From: Granulosicoccus sp036478595
GTDB lineage: Bacteria; Pseudomonadota; Gammaproteobacteria; Granulosicoccales; Granulosicoccaceae
Assembly (NCBI GenBank): GCA_036478595.1
Contig: JAZGEF010000009.1
Location: 89,041-153,040 of the forward strand
Direction: 5' to 3'
Length of the DNA: 64,000 nt
Shown: positions 42,856-50,933 of the stretch, piece after piece
Position numbering within the stretch: position 1 is the first letter of the stretch
How the letters are laid out: every line of letters starts with the position of its first letter
Program-made: the position numbers and the translations under genes
The notes under the pieces: model-generated
What the model was told of the DNA's origin: nothing
Seen by the model: the letters and a program-made list of their open reading frames with translations, nothing else
Databases searched by the model: none

Positions 42856-42876
42856 GAGCATTGTTATCGCCACGAT

Positions 42877-42922
42877 TGTCATTCCCATGAAAATGGGTAA
42901 CCCACTTGGCTAGGCGTTACCC
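42877..42922. repeat. TGTCATTCCC-type double hairpin
   Basis: TGTCATTCCCAT begins a CCCAT-gaaa-ATGGG hairpin, overlapped by GGGTAAC (42895-42901) / GTTACCC (42916-42922). It lies between the convergent GST and EamA genes and may end both transcripts. Related sequences are at 5597, 6484 and 33019. Confidence 0.55.
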
Positions 42923-42940
42923 TACCTGGGCTTGAAAAAA

Positions 42941-43783
42941 CTACCAAACCTTCATGATAATAATACCCAGCGCCACAAATAACGTAGCGAAAACCCGTTG
43001 GCGGCCAAACGGTTCGCGCAAAAACAGGGTACCGATTAGCGCTGCAAATATCACACTGGTTTCGCGTAGCGAGGAAACAATTGCCAGGGCACCCAAACTC
43101 ATTGCATATATCACTAAGCCGTAGGCGGCATTCGATGCAAAGCCACCAAACAGCATATTGACTTTGGACTCTTGCATATAAGAGAACCAAGCTTTACGTT
43201 GTGTTAACAACAGCCAGGTACCGATTGGCACTACTTCTAACATAAATAGCCAGACGATATAGCTTGCGGGGTCACCCGCAAGCCTAACACCCATGCCGTC
43301 GATAACCGTGTAGCTACCGATAAACACTGAAGTAGCCAAGCCCCATAGCAACGCAGCTTTTGGAATCTTGCCAAAGTGTTTGCCAAGTAACGTAATGCTC
43401 ATCAACCCGCAACTGATAAAGAGGATGCCCAGAAACGTACTTCGCGTGAGCACCTCTCCAGCAAATACCATTGCACCAATTGCAACAAGAATTGGCGCCA
43501 TGCCTCGAAACAGCGGATAAACTTGAGAGAGATCCCCAGCCCGGTATGCTTGAGCCATAGTCATGTAGTAGAGGCTATGTACCAGCACCGATGCCAGAAT
43601 GAATGGCCAGCTTGCCTGATCAGGTACTGGCACAAACCACACCAGCACCAAGCATACTATCGCGCCCACTAATTGGAATGAGCCAATCGTGAGCTCAGGC
43701 ACGCCACCAGATTTAACAAGCGCATTCCAGCAGGCGTGAAGCATTGCTGCTGATAACACGAGTAATACCAGCGTTGTGCTCAT
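42941..43783 (-). CDS. EamA family (drug/metabolite) transporter
   Basis: The 280-residue protein has ten predicted membrane helices in two EamA-type halves, for example AMLHACWNALVKSGG at the start and SLRETSVIFAALIGTLFLREPFGRQRVFATLFVALGIIIM at the end. Such proteins export or import small metabolites; the substrate cannot be predicted. It stands alone on the minus strand. Confidence 0.85.
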   Translation of the reverse strand: MSTTLVLLVLSAAMLHACWNALVKSGGVPELTIGSFQLVGAIVCLVLVWFVPVPDQASWPFILASVLVHSLYYMTMAQAYRAGDLSQVYPLFRGMAPILVAIGAMVFAGEVLTRSTFLGILFISCGLMSITLLGKHFGKIPKAALLWGLATSVFIGSYTVIDGMGVRLAGDPASYIVWLFMLEVVPIGTWLLLTQRKAWFSYMQESKVNMLFGGFASNAAYGLVIYAMSLGALAIVSSLRETSVIFAALIGTLFLREPFGRQRVFATLFVALGIIIMKVW

Positions 43784-43976
43784 AATATTTTTACTGGATT
43801 CATAACAACGGAGATAACCGTAAGTGAGTAGACAGCGATTGAACAGACCGCTTTATTGTAACGCAGGCGCATGCCAGATCATCATCACAGGGCAATATGT
43901 CTCTGGCCAAGGTGACATCAATGCCGATAGAATGTTGGCTGACTACCTCAGTCGATGTTATTGGAGTAACGTTGCT

Positions 43977-44312
43977 ATGACTGAATTTATGATGTTAATG
44001 AAAGGCTCCGGTAAAACTGAGGATTGGGCTGGCTACATAGACAAACTCATCAGCAGTGGAACGTTCCGAGGTGGCAGTGAGCTAGCAAACGGTAGCTGCA
44101 TCAGTAAAGCGAGCACCACGAACGATTGCACCGTTGTAGGCTTCATGCGATTCGAAGCAGAAAACAGAAAACAGAGAACAAAGAACAAAGAACAAATACT
44201 GGCCTTATTGCCAGGCAATCCGGTTTACGAATCGGGTGGCGAAATAGAAGTACTGGAAATAGTACTGCGCTATGGGGGAGGGATAGATGGAAGTCAAACG
44301 AATCGTGGTTAA
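43977..44312 (+). CDS. YCII-related (DGPF) domain protein with an in-frame repeat insertion
   Basis: The ATG at 43977 (MTEFMMLMKGSGKTEDWAGYI) matches the family start; the frame extends 153 bp further up but that part looks non-coding. The 111-residue product has SGTFRGGSELANG, GFMRFEAEN and ALLPGNPVYESGGEIEVLEI. Within it, residues around RKQRTKNKEQ come from a short tandem repeat (about 44159-44196, AAAGAAC units) that adds some seven codons not expected in the family. The function is unknown; related proteins are found with ECF sigma factors. Its 3' end overlaps the next gene by 26 bp. Confidence 0.75.
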   Translation: MTEFMMLMKGSGKTEDWAGYIDKLISSGTFRGGSELANGSCISKASTTNDCTVVGFMRFEAENRKQRTKNKEQILALLPGNPVYESGGEIEVLEIVLRYGGGIDGSQTNRG

Positions 44313-44637
44313 TCTGCTCGCGGCTGAACCAGCGGTTGCCAGCGCATTTTATCAAGATATTTTTGGACTAACGCTCGCTATGGATCAAGGCTGGATACAA
44401 ACTCTTGCGAGCGCCGCCACCATGCCAGTACAAATAACCATGGCATCAGAAGGCGGCTCAGGCACCGAACTACCTGCGGTATCGATTGAAGTGGATAATC
44501 TTGATGATGTGATAACTCGCGTAAATAAAGCTAACATAGGAATCGAATATGGCCCAGTGGATGAACCATGGGGTGTGCGCCGATTTTATATTCGCGACCC
44601 GCATGGCCACCTACTGAATGTGCTTCAGCACAGTTAG
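44287..44637 (+). CDS. VOC family protein (glyoxalase/dioxygenase fold)
   Basis: The 116-residue protein has the VOC pattern: EVKRIVVNLLAAEPAVASAFYQDIFGL, VSIEVDNLDDVITRVNKANI and the C-terminal EPWGVRRFYIRDPHGHLLNVLQH, with the usual late metal or substrate residues. The substrate is unknown. It overlaps the YCII gene by 26 bp, so the two are probably translated together. Confidence 0.85.
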   Translation: MEVKRIVVNLLAAEPAVASAFYQDIFGLTLAMDQGWIQTLASAATMPVQITMASEGGSGTELPAVSIEVDNLDDVITRVNKANIGIEYGPVDEPWGVRRFYIRDPHGHLLNVLQHS

Positions 44638-44641
44638 GCAC

Positions 44642-45256
44642 TCAGTGCCAAAAGAACATAATGACTGGTACGGCCACACATACAATGACAATATCAAGTG
44701 GCAAACCCAAGCGCCAATAGTCACCAAAGCGATAACCGCCCGGCCCCATCACTAAGGTGTTTGATTGGTGACCGATTGGCGTTAGATAGGGCGATGCTGC
44801 ACCCACCGCAACGGCCATCAGGTACGCATCAACTGGGCGATCCAAACTTAATGCCTAGCTAAAGGCTATGGGTGCCATCAATACAGCCGTTGGTGTATTG
44901 TGAATAAGGTTGATGCCATATTGCTTGTGTAGTCGTACCTCTCGCATTGCCTGCCCTGCCAAAAAAAATTGGGCATCACTACCGCTTCTATAACACGCAC
45001 ATCGTCCGAGGATACACTTTTTCTATCCACAGGCTCAGTACCAGCTTCAACCTATTTACGTCTTCCAGCAGTGGTTGTAGCGTGTCACTATCACCTCCGA
45101 TAACAATATTGGGCGAAAGGTGGCGCTAAGTAGCGCAAAACCAGCAACGACGTCATAGCGCCAATGGTTCCAAATGAACAGCGCCATCGTGACAAGCAGT
45201 ATGGTAATGATTAAAACTTGGTCTGTTGTCACTGAACTGCTCCGTGCATGAAGCAA
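44642..45256 (-). pseudogene. SLC13/DASS-type anion transporter (with TrkA-C domains), reduced by internal deletions
   Basis: The N-terminal part (45256-45056) reads TTDQVLIITILLVTMALFIW then NHWRYDVVAGFALL, the start of SLC13 carriers. The middle keeps scraps of the TrkA-C region (for example REVRLHKQYGINLI). The C-terminal part (44845-44642) reads DAYLMAVAVGAASPYLTPIG then HQSNTLVMGPGGYRFGDYWR, the carriers' conserved end. The pieces are in different frames, and only about 600 bp remain of a gene normally near 1.8 kb. It cannot be functional. Confidence 0.82.
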
Positions 45257-45269
45257 TCAGTATACAAAC

Positions 45270-47879
45270 CTAGAATAGATCGTCAACGCCTTGCTTTTGT
45301 TGCTTGACAGTTTGAACCTGGGTAGTGGTGACACTGCCACTTCCTGTGCTTATTACCTTTGATGGACGCTCGCCCTCTGGCGCGTTGCCCTTCACAAATA
45401 TTTCCAGCACTGTGCCATCGCCTGAAGCTGGCTGACCTGTTCGTCGATCAATTCGCACAGACTCAACACTATCAGGTGTTTTAAATTTTTCCTCTGGCAC
45501 ACCTTCTAGTGTGCTGGCCATAAAACTTGTCCACATGGGCAAGGCAGCGATACCACCGGCCTCACGACGCCCGAGTGGATCCAGGCCATCTGATCCAATC
45601 CATGCAGCTGCAACCACAGAGCTATGAAAACCGGTAAACCACGCATCAAGTTGATTGTTGGTCGTACCCGTCTTGCCACCAATATCGTTACGCTTAAGCG
45701 CTTCGCCTGCTCGACGACCGGTACCACGGCGGACTACTTCACGCATCATGCTACTCATAATGTAGGCATTCGCTTCGCCAATCACTCTAGGTGCATTGAT
45801 TACGTCCAAGCGAGTATCAACTAACAGGCTTTTACCTTCACTATCGCTGGCAAGATCGCCCGTGCCTTCGGGATTATTTTGTGCTGTATCGATCTCTTCT
45901 TCTGTAACAGCCATTTCAGCCTGAAGTGGATTCTCTTGAGCCGCGTCACAGCCATCGCAAAACACCACATCCGGCGTGGTGTAGATAACATCCCCGCGTG
46001 GATCTTCAATGCGCTGAATAAAGTGTGGCGTTACCCGAAAGCCGCCATTGGCAAATACAGCAAAAGCCGCACTGAGTTCGATCGGTGTAACCGACGCGCT
46101 ACCTAATGATAATGAGAGATCCTCTGGCAGGTGCTCTGCCTTGAATCCAAACCGTTGTGCGTATTCGACTGCGTACTTGATACCAATCTCGCGTAGCACT
46201 CGTACGGATACAAGATTCATTGACCTTACTAACGCTTCACGCAAGCGGGTTGGCCCATAAAATTTGCCACTGTAGTTGGTCGGGCGCCACTCGCCCTCTA
46301 GCGCATCATCATGGAACACCACTGGTGCATCGTTATAAATAGTGGCTGGTGTATTACCGGCCTCTAAGGCTGCTGAATAGATAAACGGCTTAAACGTTGA
46401 GCCTGGCTGCCGGCGAGCTTGAGTGGCCCGGTTAAACTTACTGCGGTAGTAATCAAAGCCACCCACTAGTGCTGTAATAGCACCCGTTGCAGGCTCAAGC
46501 GCTACAAAGGCACCTTCGACACTCGGCTCTTGTACAAAACGTGCCGACCCGTCAGGCAGCGGTTGAAGCTGGATAACATCGCCTATCGCCAATACTTCAG
46601 TCACTGAAGTAATTTCGTCTCCACGATTATCAACTTCTATGTATTCACGTGCCCATTCGATATCTTCGAATGGCAAAACAAACTCGGAGCCACTTTCAAC
46701 CACCACTGTGGCACTTTGATCTTCCACTGCCACCACTGCGCCCGGCATCATGGTCCCGTGTGTTGGGAATTCGTCTAGTTTTTTTGCCAGCAATTCAGGA
46801 TCAGCCAACACCGCGGCATCTAGTGTGGCTAATGGGCCGCGATATCCGTGGCGACGTTCGTAATCAAACAAAGCTCCACGAAGCGCTTGATTAGCAGCTC
46901 GTTGGGAGTCAGATTTTATTGTTGTATAGACGTTGAAGCCAGCGGTAGACCATTGCTCGCCAAATAATTGCTGTACACGGGCTCGCACCATCTCACCCAC
47001 GTAACTAGCTTCAGCTTCGGGTTTTGAGTAATGCAATGCTGCCACCGCAGGTAGCACAACCGCTGCGTTATAAGCGCTTTGATCAATCATATCCAGCTCA
47101 AGCATACGGCCCAACACATAGTTACGGCGTTGCACTGCGCGCTCTGGATTAACAATAGGATTAAAACGTGACGGCGCTTTCGGCAAGCCTGCCATCATTG
47201 ATGCTTCGGCCAAATCGATATCACTAATTTCCTTGCCGTAGTACACCTTTGACGCGGCAGCAAAACCGTAGGAGCGATTGCCCAAATAGATTTTGTTTAT
47301 GTACAGCTCGAGGATTTGATCTTTAGCCAGGGTTGATTCGATCTTGAATGAAAGAAAGATCTCTCTGACCTTTCGATCATATGTTTTTTCATTACTCAAG
47401 AAAAAATTACGAGCAACCTGCATCGTGATGGTACTACCGCCAGGACCTTTTTTACCGGTTTTTGCAATGTGAATAGCTGCGCGGAGCAAACCCTGCCAGG
47501 CGACACCCGGGTGCGTATAGAAATGCTGATCCTCTGCCGCAATAATGGCGTTTTTTAGATTTTCTGGCACTGCGGAGATAAGGACCGGCTCGCGTCGCTG
47601 CTCACCGTACTCCGTTATTAGGTCCCCATCGGCGGTGTAAACGCGTAAAGGCATCTGCAACTGCACGTCGCTAAGTAGTTCTACGTCGGGTAAATCGGGC
47701 GTAATCGTGTAATAGAGATATCCGACCCCCATTGCGACAAGTAATACGGCCGAAACCCCGAATATGGCAAGCCATTTGAATAGCGTAGACATCCATCCGC
47801 GTTTACGGCGGGGGGAGTTTTGCTCAGATTGTAGCTTTGGCGGCGCTACGCGGCGGTTTCGATCTGGAGAAATTGGCAT
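45270..47879 (-). CDS. mrcA: Penicillin-binding protein 1A (bifunctional transglycosylase/transpeptidase)
   Basis: The 869-residue protein has a basic cytoplasmic tail, one membrane helix (about residues 33-55), a GT51 domain with the catalytic Glu in AAEDQHFYTHPGV and GGSTITMQVARN, and an OB-like insert. The transpeptidase domain has the motifs S-x-x-K (PGSTFKPF), S-x-N (SMN) and KTG (GGKTGTTNN). It polymerises and cross-links peptidoglycan at the periplasmic face. It diverges from pilM, the conserved mrcA-pilM arrangement in Gammaproteobacteria. Confidence 0.96.
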   Translation of the reverse strand: MPISPDRNRRVAPPKLQSEQNSPRRKRGWMSTLFKWLAIFGVSAVLLVAMGVGYLYYTITPDLPDVELLSDVQLQMPLRVYTADGDLITEYGEQRREPVLISAVPENLKNAIIAAEDQHFYTHPGVAWQGLLRAAIHIAKTGKKGPGGSTITMQVARNFFLSNEKTYDRKVREIFLSFKIESTLAKDQILELYINKIYLGNRSYGFAAASKVYYGKEISDIDLAEASMMAGLPKAPSRFNPIVNPERAVQRRNYVLGRMLELDMIDQSAYNAAVVLPAVAALHYSKPEAEASYVGEMVRARVQQLFGEQWSTAGFNVYTTIKSDSQRAANQALRGALFDYERRHGYRGPLATLDAAVLADPELLAKKLDEFPTHGTMMPGAVVAVEDQSATVVVESGSEFVLPFEDIEWAREYIEVDNRGDEITSVTEVLAIGDVIQLQPLPDGSARFVQEPSVEGAFVALEPATGAITALVGGFDYYRSKFNRATQARRQPGSTFKPFIYSAALEAGNTPATIYNDAPVVFHDDALEGEWRPTNYSGKFYGPTRLREALVRSMNLVSVRVLREIGIKYAVEYAQRFGFKAEHLPEDLSLSLGSASVTPIELSAAFAVFANGGFRVTPHFIQRIEDPRGDVIYTTPDVVFCDGCDAAQENPLQAEMAVTEEEIDTAQNNPEGTGDLASDSEGKSLLVDTRLDVINAPRVIGEANAYIMSSMMREVVRRGTGRRAGEALKRNDIGGKTGTTNNQLDAWFTGFHSSVVAAAWIGSDGLDPLGRREAGGIAALPMWTSFMASTLEGVPEEKFKTPDSVESVRIDRRTGQPASGDGTVLEIFVKGNAPEGERPSKVISTGSGSVTTTQVQTVKQQKQGVDDLF

Positions 47880-47976
47880 TAAGAAGCCGTTGAATCGTTG
47901 ACTTTGTACAAATTATATCAATTGCACGGCCCCAATTCGGGATTCTTGCACGAGGTTTGCAAAGTAGACACAAACC

Positions 47977-48002
47977 GTCGGTTTTTTGCCACCAAAACCG
48001 AC
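47977..48002. promoter_or_regulatory. Inverted repeat in the mrcA-pilM divergent region
   Basis: GTCGGTTTT (47977-47985) and AAAACCGAC (47994-48002) form a perfect 9-bp inverted repeat with 8 bp between, in the 258-bp region between the divergent starts. It may be an operator or a leader structure; no T run follows on either strand. Confidence 0.4.
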
Positions 48003-48137
48003 TTTGGGCAGTACTGATACTGCAATTGTTGTCGTTATCACCAAATTTTAGGGAGGATTGTTGTCTAAACCGGCCACCGGACGAAAAAAAACTCGACTGG
48101 CTCTAAGGAAACTAACGGTTTGGGCGCTAAACATGAC

Positions 48138-49205
48138 ATGGCACTCAAAATATCATCAAGAAACTCCGGTCTAGTAGGCTTGGACATAACGGCAACGTCG
48201 GTCAAGCTGCTCGAGCTGAAACCGACCAAGAAGGGTTATAAGGCGGTCAGTTATACCGTTGAACCCCTACCTGCCAACGCGGTAAACGAGAAGAACTTGC
48301 AGGACGTGGAAGCGGTCGGCGATGCGATACGGCGTGCCGTAAAGCGTTCCGGTACGCGAACCAAGGCCTGCGCGGTTGCGGTTCCTTCTGCAATGGTCAT
48401 CACGAAAGTGATCCAGATGCAGGCGGATCTAAAACCCCACGAGATGGATGCTCAAATCCAACTTGAAGCCGATCAGTACATCCCCTACCAACTCGAGGAG
48501 GTCAACCTAGACTTCCACGTAATGGGGCCGTCTGAAGAAGCCAACGGCATGGTTGACGTGCTACTGGCGGCATCGCGAAGTGAAAACGTTGAGGATCGCA
48601 CAGCTGCTTGTGAAATCGGTGGCCTGGATGTGAAGATCGTTGACGTTGAACCCTACACAATGGAAGGCGCTTTCCAACTAATTAAACATCAGGTACCTGA
48701 CGAGGGCGAAGGTCAAACTATCGCACTTCTCGACGTGGGTGCCAGCATGACAAGCCTTTGTGTCCTTCGCGACCAAAGCTTGATCTACACACGCGAGCAG
48801 CCATTCGGTGGTAAACAGTTGACTGAAGAAATCATGCGTCGTTATGGTTTGTCCTACGAAGACGCTGGCCGTGTTAAGCGTGTTGGTGGCTTGCCAGACA
48901 ACTATGAACCTGAAGTGCTTAGCCCATTCCGTGATCTCATGGTGCAGCAGGCTAATCGCTTTTTGCAGTTCTTTTTCTCTGCAGACAAAAACGATTACGT
49001 TGATCAGATCGTATTAGCCGGCGGTTGCACAGGCATCCCTGGCGTTGCGGAACTGATCGAACAACGCATCGGTACACCTACCCTAATCGCTGATCCGTTT
49101 GGTGAGATGGCCATAAGTTCCGATATACCCGCCCAACGCCTTCGTGATGATGGCCCAGCAATGATGATTGCAAGCGGATTGGCTCTGCGAGGGACTGAAA
49201 AATGA
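48138..49205 (+). CDS. pilM: Type IV pilus inner-membrane assembly protein PilM
   Basis: The actin-like ATPase of about 355 residues has NSGLVGLDITATSVKLLELK, VAVPSAMVITKVIQM, TIALLDVGASMTSLCVL and IVLAGGCTGIPGVAELIEQR, the family's nucleotide-binding landmarks. ATG 48138 matches the usual N-terminus; a TTG at 48120 has a better-placed AAGGAA site and would add six residues. PilM is cytoplasmic and binds the N-terminus of PilN. It starts the pilMNOPQ operon. Confidence 0.95.
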   Translation: MALKISSRNSGLVGLDITATSVKLLELKPTKKGYKAVSYTVEPLPANAVNEKNLQDVEAVGDAIRRAVKRSGTRTKACAVAVPSAMVITKVIQMQADLKPHEMDAQIQLEADQYIPYQLEEVNLDFHVMGPSEEANGMVDVLLAASRSENVEDRTAACEIGGLDVKIVDVEPYTMEGAFQLIKHQVPDEGEGQTIALLDVGASMTSLCVLRDQSLIYTREQPFGGKQLTEEIMRRYGLSYEDAGRVKRVGGLPDNYEPEVLSPFRDLMVQQANRFLQFFFSADKNDYVDQIVLAGGCTGIPGVAELIEQRIGTPTLIADPFGEMAISSDIPAQRLRDDGPAMMIASGLALRGTEK

Positions 49206-49777
49206 GCACCAAGATTAACTTACTGCCGTGGCGTGAAACCCATCGCGTTGAGACCAACAACAAGTTTTATGTCACCACTGTTATGTGCATTGGATTGGCA
49301 GCGCTTATCGGTTTCGGTGGCTTTAAGTTCGCTGAAGACAAGGTCAACTTTCAAGACACGCGCAACTCGCGCCTGAAATCTGAAATTGCACAGCTACAGG
49401 AAGAGCTTGAAGAGATTCGCGAATTAGAAGAAACCAAGAACAACCTACTAGCTCGTATGGAAATCATCCAACAGCTACAAGGACAGCGTCCACAAATTGT
49501 CCACACTTTTCACGAAGTGGCTAGCCGAATTCCTGACGGTGTTTACCTGACGTCAATGAAGCAAGTTGGCCAAAAGCAATTACAAGTTGCAGGCAGAGCT
49601 GAATCAAACGCTCGAGTATCTGCGCTGATGCGCCGTATGGATCGAAGCGATTTTTTCAACAGCCCGCGGCTGGAAGTTATCCAGGCTGACAAGACTGATG
49701 GAATCAGCACATTCAAACTGAGCGTTGTACAACTCGCGCCCAAGCAAGAAGGAGAAGCTGAAGATGGCCCTTACTGA
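49202..49777 (+). CDS. pilN: Type IV pilus assembly protein PilN
   Basis: The 191-residue protein begins MSTKINLLPWRETHRVE, the PilN motif (INLLPWR) that docks PilM. One membrane helix (about 24-43), a coiled-coil segment (LQEELEEIRELEETKNNLLA) and a small periplasmic domain follow. It overlaps pilM by 4 bp (ATGA). With PilO it forms the inner-membrane alignment platform of the pilus. Confidence 0.96.
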   Translation: MSTKINLLPWRETHRVETNNKFYVTTVMCIGLAALIGFGGFKFAEDKVNFQDTRNSRLKSEIAQLQEELEEIRELEETKNNLLARMEIIQQLQGQRPQIVHTFHEVASRIPDGVYLTSMKQVGQKQLQVAGRAESNARVSALMRRMDRSDFFNSPRLEVIQADKTDGISTFKLSVVQLAPKQEGEAEDGPY

Positions 49778-50393
49778 TACATTCGCTGAACTCAAGAATA
49801 TTGACGGCGAAGATTTCAAACGACTGGGCACTTCGCCTATTCTATTGCGCACGGGCTTAATTGCCATAGCAATGATCGTCACTCTTGGATTGATTGGTAA
49901 TTTTGTAATCAAACCTCAGTACGACAAGCTGGCACTAGTTGAGAGTAAAGAGAACGATCTGCGTATCAAGTTTGATAAAGAGCAAGCAAAAGCCGCTAAC
50001 CGCACCGCTTACATCGAGCAGCTTGAAGAAATGAAGAAGACGTTCAACGTCATGCTTCGTCAGCTTCCAAACAAAACTGATATCGAAAGCTTGCTGGTTG
50101 ATCTATCTCAAACCAGTGTAGCTAGCGGCCTTGAAGTTAAGTACTTCAAACCAGAAACGGAAATTCCGCGTGAATTCTACGCTGAGTATCCAATCAAGAT
50201 AAGCGTGACTGGACAGTACCACCAGTTTGGTCAATTTATCAGCGGATTGGCAGCACTGCCACGCATCGTGACCTTGAGCAATATTGACATTGCCGAGATA
50301 AAAGCGCCGAACGAACAAGCATCAAACACAAGCACGAAACTAAAGATGGACCTCATAGCCACTACTTATCGCTACATTGACGAGGACGAATAA
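49764..50393 (+). CDS. pilO: Type IV pilus assembly protein PilO
   Basis: From ATG 49764 (MALTDTFAELKNIDGED) the product is 209 residues, with one membrane helix (about 30-52), a coiled-coil region and a periplasmic domain containing MKKTFNVMLRQLPNKTDIESLLVDLSQ, the PilO pattern. It overlaps the end of pilN by 14 bp. It pairs with PilN and binds PilP. Confidence 0.95.
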   Translation: MALTDTFAELKNIDGEDFKRLGTSPILLRTGLIAIAMIVTLGLIGNFVIKPQYDKLALVESKENDLRIKFDKEQAKAANRTAYIEQLEEMKKTFNVMLRQLPNKTDIESLLVDLSQTSVASGLEVKYFKPETEIPREFYAEYPIKISVTGQYHQFGQFISGLAALPRIVTLSNIDIAEIKAPNEQASNTSTKLKMDLIATTYRYIDEDE

Positions 50394-50395
50394 CC

Positions 50396-50920
50396 ATGAA
50401 ACGTTTAAATCCTCTACCACTATTAACTTTGGCAGCTTTGCTGACAAGTTGTGGTGGTGATATGTCAGATCTCGAACAATTTATTGACGAGACCAAATCG
50501 AAGCACCACGGCAAGGTTGATCCACTGCCAGAGTTTCCTCCATACGAAACTTTTGAGTACGTGACATTGGATCTGCGCGACCCGTTCCGACCACAGACGG
50601 ATCTGAATTCTTCGCCTATTTCAGACGAGGAATATGCAGGACCTCGCCCCGAAGGAAACCGACGGCGCGAAGTTTTGGAATCTTTTCCAGTCGATTCTTT
50701 AAAGATGGTCGGCTTATTGCAGCAGAAAACGCAAACCTGGGGCCTGGTACGCGATCCTGAAGGAACAATTCACAGGGTGCAGCCAGGAAATTATGCAGGA
50801 CAAAACCACGGCAAGATTGTCATGGTAAACGAAACCAAAATTGATATCGTCGAATTAGTTCCCGACGGGCTCAGTGGCTGGGTAAATCGCGAAGCACAGC
50901 TCGCGATGGCAGAAGAATAA
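50396..50920 (+). CDS. pilP: Type IV pilus lipoprotein PilP
   Basis: The 174-residue protein has a lipoprotein signal (LAALLTSCGGD), a proline-rich linker with YVTLDLRDPFRPQ, and the conserved PilP domain (FPVDSLKMVGLLQQKTQTWGLVRDPEGTIHRVQPGNYAGQNHGKI). It links the PilNO platform to the outer-membrane secretin PilQ. It follows pilO by 2 bp. Confidence 0.95.
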   Translation: MKRLNPLPLLTLAALLTSCGGDMSDLEQFIDETKSKHHGKVDPLPEFPPYETFEYVTLDLRDPFRPQTDLNSSPISDEEYAGPRPEGNRRREVLESFPVDSLKMVGLLQQKTQTWGLVRDPEGTIHRVQPGNYAGQNHGKIVMVNETKIDIVELVPDGLSGWVNREAQLAMAEE

Positions 50921-50933
50921 AACGGAGATTTCG

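Noticed and set aside
43824..43976. Upstream extension of the YCII gene
   Set aside because: The family N-terminus is at 43977; the upstream part resembles a mobile-element remnant rather than the protein.
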